64,000 bases of DNA from the NCBI RefSeq assembly GCF_000243715.2, contig NZ_AHMO02000007.1, forward strand, positions 62,001 through 126,000, given 5' to 3'. Below the pieces are notes generated by a model. That model was not told the DNA's origin. It was given only the letters and a program-made list of their open reading frames with translations, and ran no database searches. Both the position numbers and the translations under genes were made by a program. Position 1 is the stretch's first letter. Each line of letters begins with the position of its first letter. Shown here piece by piece: positions 62,840-64,000 of this stretch. Source of the stretch: Leptospira broomii serovar Hurstbridge str. 5399 (GTDB taxonomy: Bacteria; Spirochaetota; Leptospiria; Leptospirales; Leptospiraceae).

Positions 62840-63880
62840 CTAGAGAAGTAGCATCGCGTCGCCGTAAGAAAAGAACCGGAATTCCTTCTCCACTGCATAA
62901 CGATACGCGGCTAATACCCGCTCTTTACCTGCAAACGCGCAAACAAGCAGAAGCAAACTGCTTTCCGGCAAATGAAAATTCGTGATTAGCCCGTCACAAC
63001 TTGATATCCGATCCCCAGGCTGGAGAAATAATCGTGTAGTACCTTCGCCGGCTCGAAATTGCCCCGTTTGCCGATCATACGAGGATTCCAGAGCTCGGAG
63101 AGTCGTAGTTCCTACAGAGATGATTCTTCTACCGGCTTCCTTTGCGGAATTCAGAACTTCGGAGACTTCCGCAGAAATAAAGTAAGACTCTTCGTGCAGT
63201 TTTTTCTCAAAAAAATGCTCTCTTGAAAGAGGTTGAAACGTTCCATAACCTACTCTCAACTCCAGTTCCACAAAATCGATTCCCGCATTTCCGATTTCGC
63301 TTAGTAATTCCGGCGTGAAATGTAATCCGGCGGTGGGAGCTGCGACAGAACCTAGATTCTTGGCATAGACCGTTTGATAACGAATAGAATCTTCTTCGGA
63401 ACTTTCCCGCTTGAAATACGGAGGAATCGGGATCTTTCCTATACTTTCAAAATCTTCCTCGTGGAAATCGGACGTACATTTCAAAAAAGTGAATTCTTCC
63501 TCCTTATTTAGTACGATGAATTCGAACGAGTCCGATTCTTCCGATCTCAGCGAAGTTCCTTCTTTCAACTTTTTGGAGTTTCGAATCAAAGCCTTCCAAA
63601 TATTATCTTTTCCCTGAGAAAGAAATAATGCCTCATGTTTACGTCCCGAAATCGTTTTTAGATAAACTCTACGTTTACTGACTCGGGCTGCATTTGCTAT
63701 AAGGACATCGCCCTTCTTGAGATGCTTTCGGATGGAAGCGAAAGAAACTTCTTCGAGTAAGGTATCTTCTTTCCTATCAAGAACAAGGAGCCGACTCTCG
63801 TCACGACGAGACAAAGGATGCTTTGCGATTCGGTCTTCCGGAAGATCGAAGGAGAACTCGGAGAGATCCTGAATTTCCAT
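62840..63880 (-). CDS. queA: S-adenosylmethionine:tRNA ribosyltransferase-isomerase QueA
   Basis: 346-aa enzyme transferring the ribosyl group of SAM to preQ1 in tRNA to make epoxyqueuosine. The start MEIQDLSEFSFDLPEDRIAKHPLSRRDESRLLVL matches QueA, so the ATG at 63880 is chosen although the frame is open to the window edge. Other landmarks are YQTVYAKNLGSVAAPTAGLHFT, LRVGYGTFQPL, VSVGTTTLRALES and DGLITNFHLPESSLLLLVCAF. Length is standard. Confidence 0.95.
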   Translation of the reverse strand: MEIQDLSEFSFDLPEDRIAKHPLSRRDESRLLVLDRKEDTLLEEVSFASIRKHLKKGDVLIANAARVSKRRVYLKTISGRKHEALFLSQGKDNIWKALIRNSKKLKEGTSLRSEESDSFEFIVLNKEEEFTFLKCTSDFHEEDFESIGKIPIPPYFKRESSEEDSIRYQTVYAKNLGSVAAPTAGLHFTPELLSEIGNAGIDFVELELRVGYGTFQPLSREHFFEKKLHEESYFISAEVSEVLNSAKEAGRRIISVGTTTLRALESSYDRQTGQFRAGEGTTRLFLQPGDRISSCDGLITNFHLPESSLLLLVCAFAGKERVLAAYRYAVEKEFRFFSYGDAMLLL

Positions 63881-64000
63881 AGTTCCAGAAAAAACCGAAG
63901 AGACTTGAAGAAAACCGATTTTTCTCTCCGGGTCAAACGGCAACCGAGAACCGTTATTTTGTTGGCTTTTCGAGGCTTCCAGAAAAGAGTACCTGAATGC
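63881..64000 (-). other. Upstream region of queA with possible end of another gene
   Basis: On the minus strand one frame reads IQVLFSGSLEKPTK and stops just inside the window, which could be the C-terminus of an upstream gene. Too short to identify. The queA frame is also open through this stretch, so a longer N-terminus cannot be excluded but is unlike the family. Confidence 0.3.

Overview
The window is about 64 kb of chromosomal DNA from a spirochaete, most probably a Leptospira. Three things point there: spirochaetal lipoprotein signals, frequent TTG/GTG starts, and protein types such as a class III cyclase with a large sensor domain, an SGNH protein paired with a GT-C-like membrane protein, and a YcbZ-type Lon. 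G+C looks moderate (low to mid 40s %). Species cannot be fixed by eye; a non-classical (intermediate or environmental) lineage is a guess. No tRNA, rRNA or CRISPR array was seen.

Region 1 (1-17.5 kb) is regulatory and sensory. It holds an SDR with an Rrf2 regulator, then an ECF42-type sigma factor with its DGPF/YCII partner (repeated at 12.5-15.2 kb with an alpha/beta hydrolase inserted). An AraC/GyrI-like regulator faces a four-gene phosphorelay operon (four-PAS histidine kinase, two lone receivers, a REC-PAS-HK-REC hybrid). An SbtA-like transporter, an NHL-repeat lipoprotein, a GlxA-type AraC regulator and a DUF1304 membrane protein complete it.

Region 2 (17.5-23.1 kb) is a molybdate regulon. 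An outer-membrane porin, modA, modB and modC lie on the minus strand and modE is divergent. A textbook ModE-type operator sits between them, so the porin is plausibly the outer-membrane entry route for molybdate.

Region 3 (23.1-31.5 kb) is an accessory and decaying zone of small detoxification-type genes (SRPBCC, SDR, ABM monooxygenase, DHFR/RibD-like proteins, thioesterase, AraC). It contains several broken genes: an SRPBCC fragment, an SDR with an internal deletion and an amber codon, a frameshifted DHFR-like gene and an IS481-type transposase remnant. A tandem operator pair precedes the SRPBCC gene. The region ends with a HisKA_2 sensor whose ATP-binding domain looks degenerate.

Region 4 (31.5-64 kb) is mostly dense housekeeping DNA. 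It starts with recC-recB-recD, overlapping end to end. Next come a membrane class III nucleotide cyclase, a STAS/zinc-ribbon protein, and a CapD-like nucleotide-sugar dehydratase coupled to an SspB-like ClpXP adaptor and an NCS2-type permease. htpX, apt and a pair of trypsin-fold PDZ proteins follow (one active, one that has lost all three catalytic residues). A cobW-fur-SGNH-GT-C cluster lies downstream of a perfect palindromic Fur-like box. The end holds surface or secreted proteins (LRR, lipoprotein, M30-like metallopeptidase), ybaB, a Lon-like protease with no Walker A motif, and queA.
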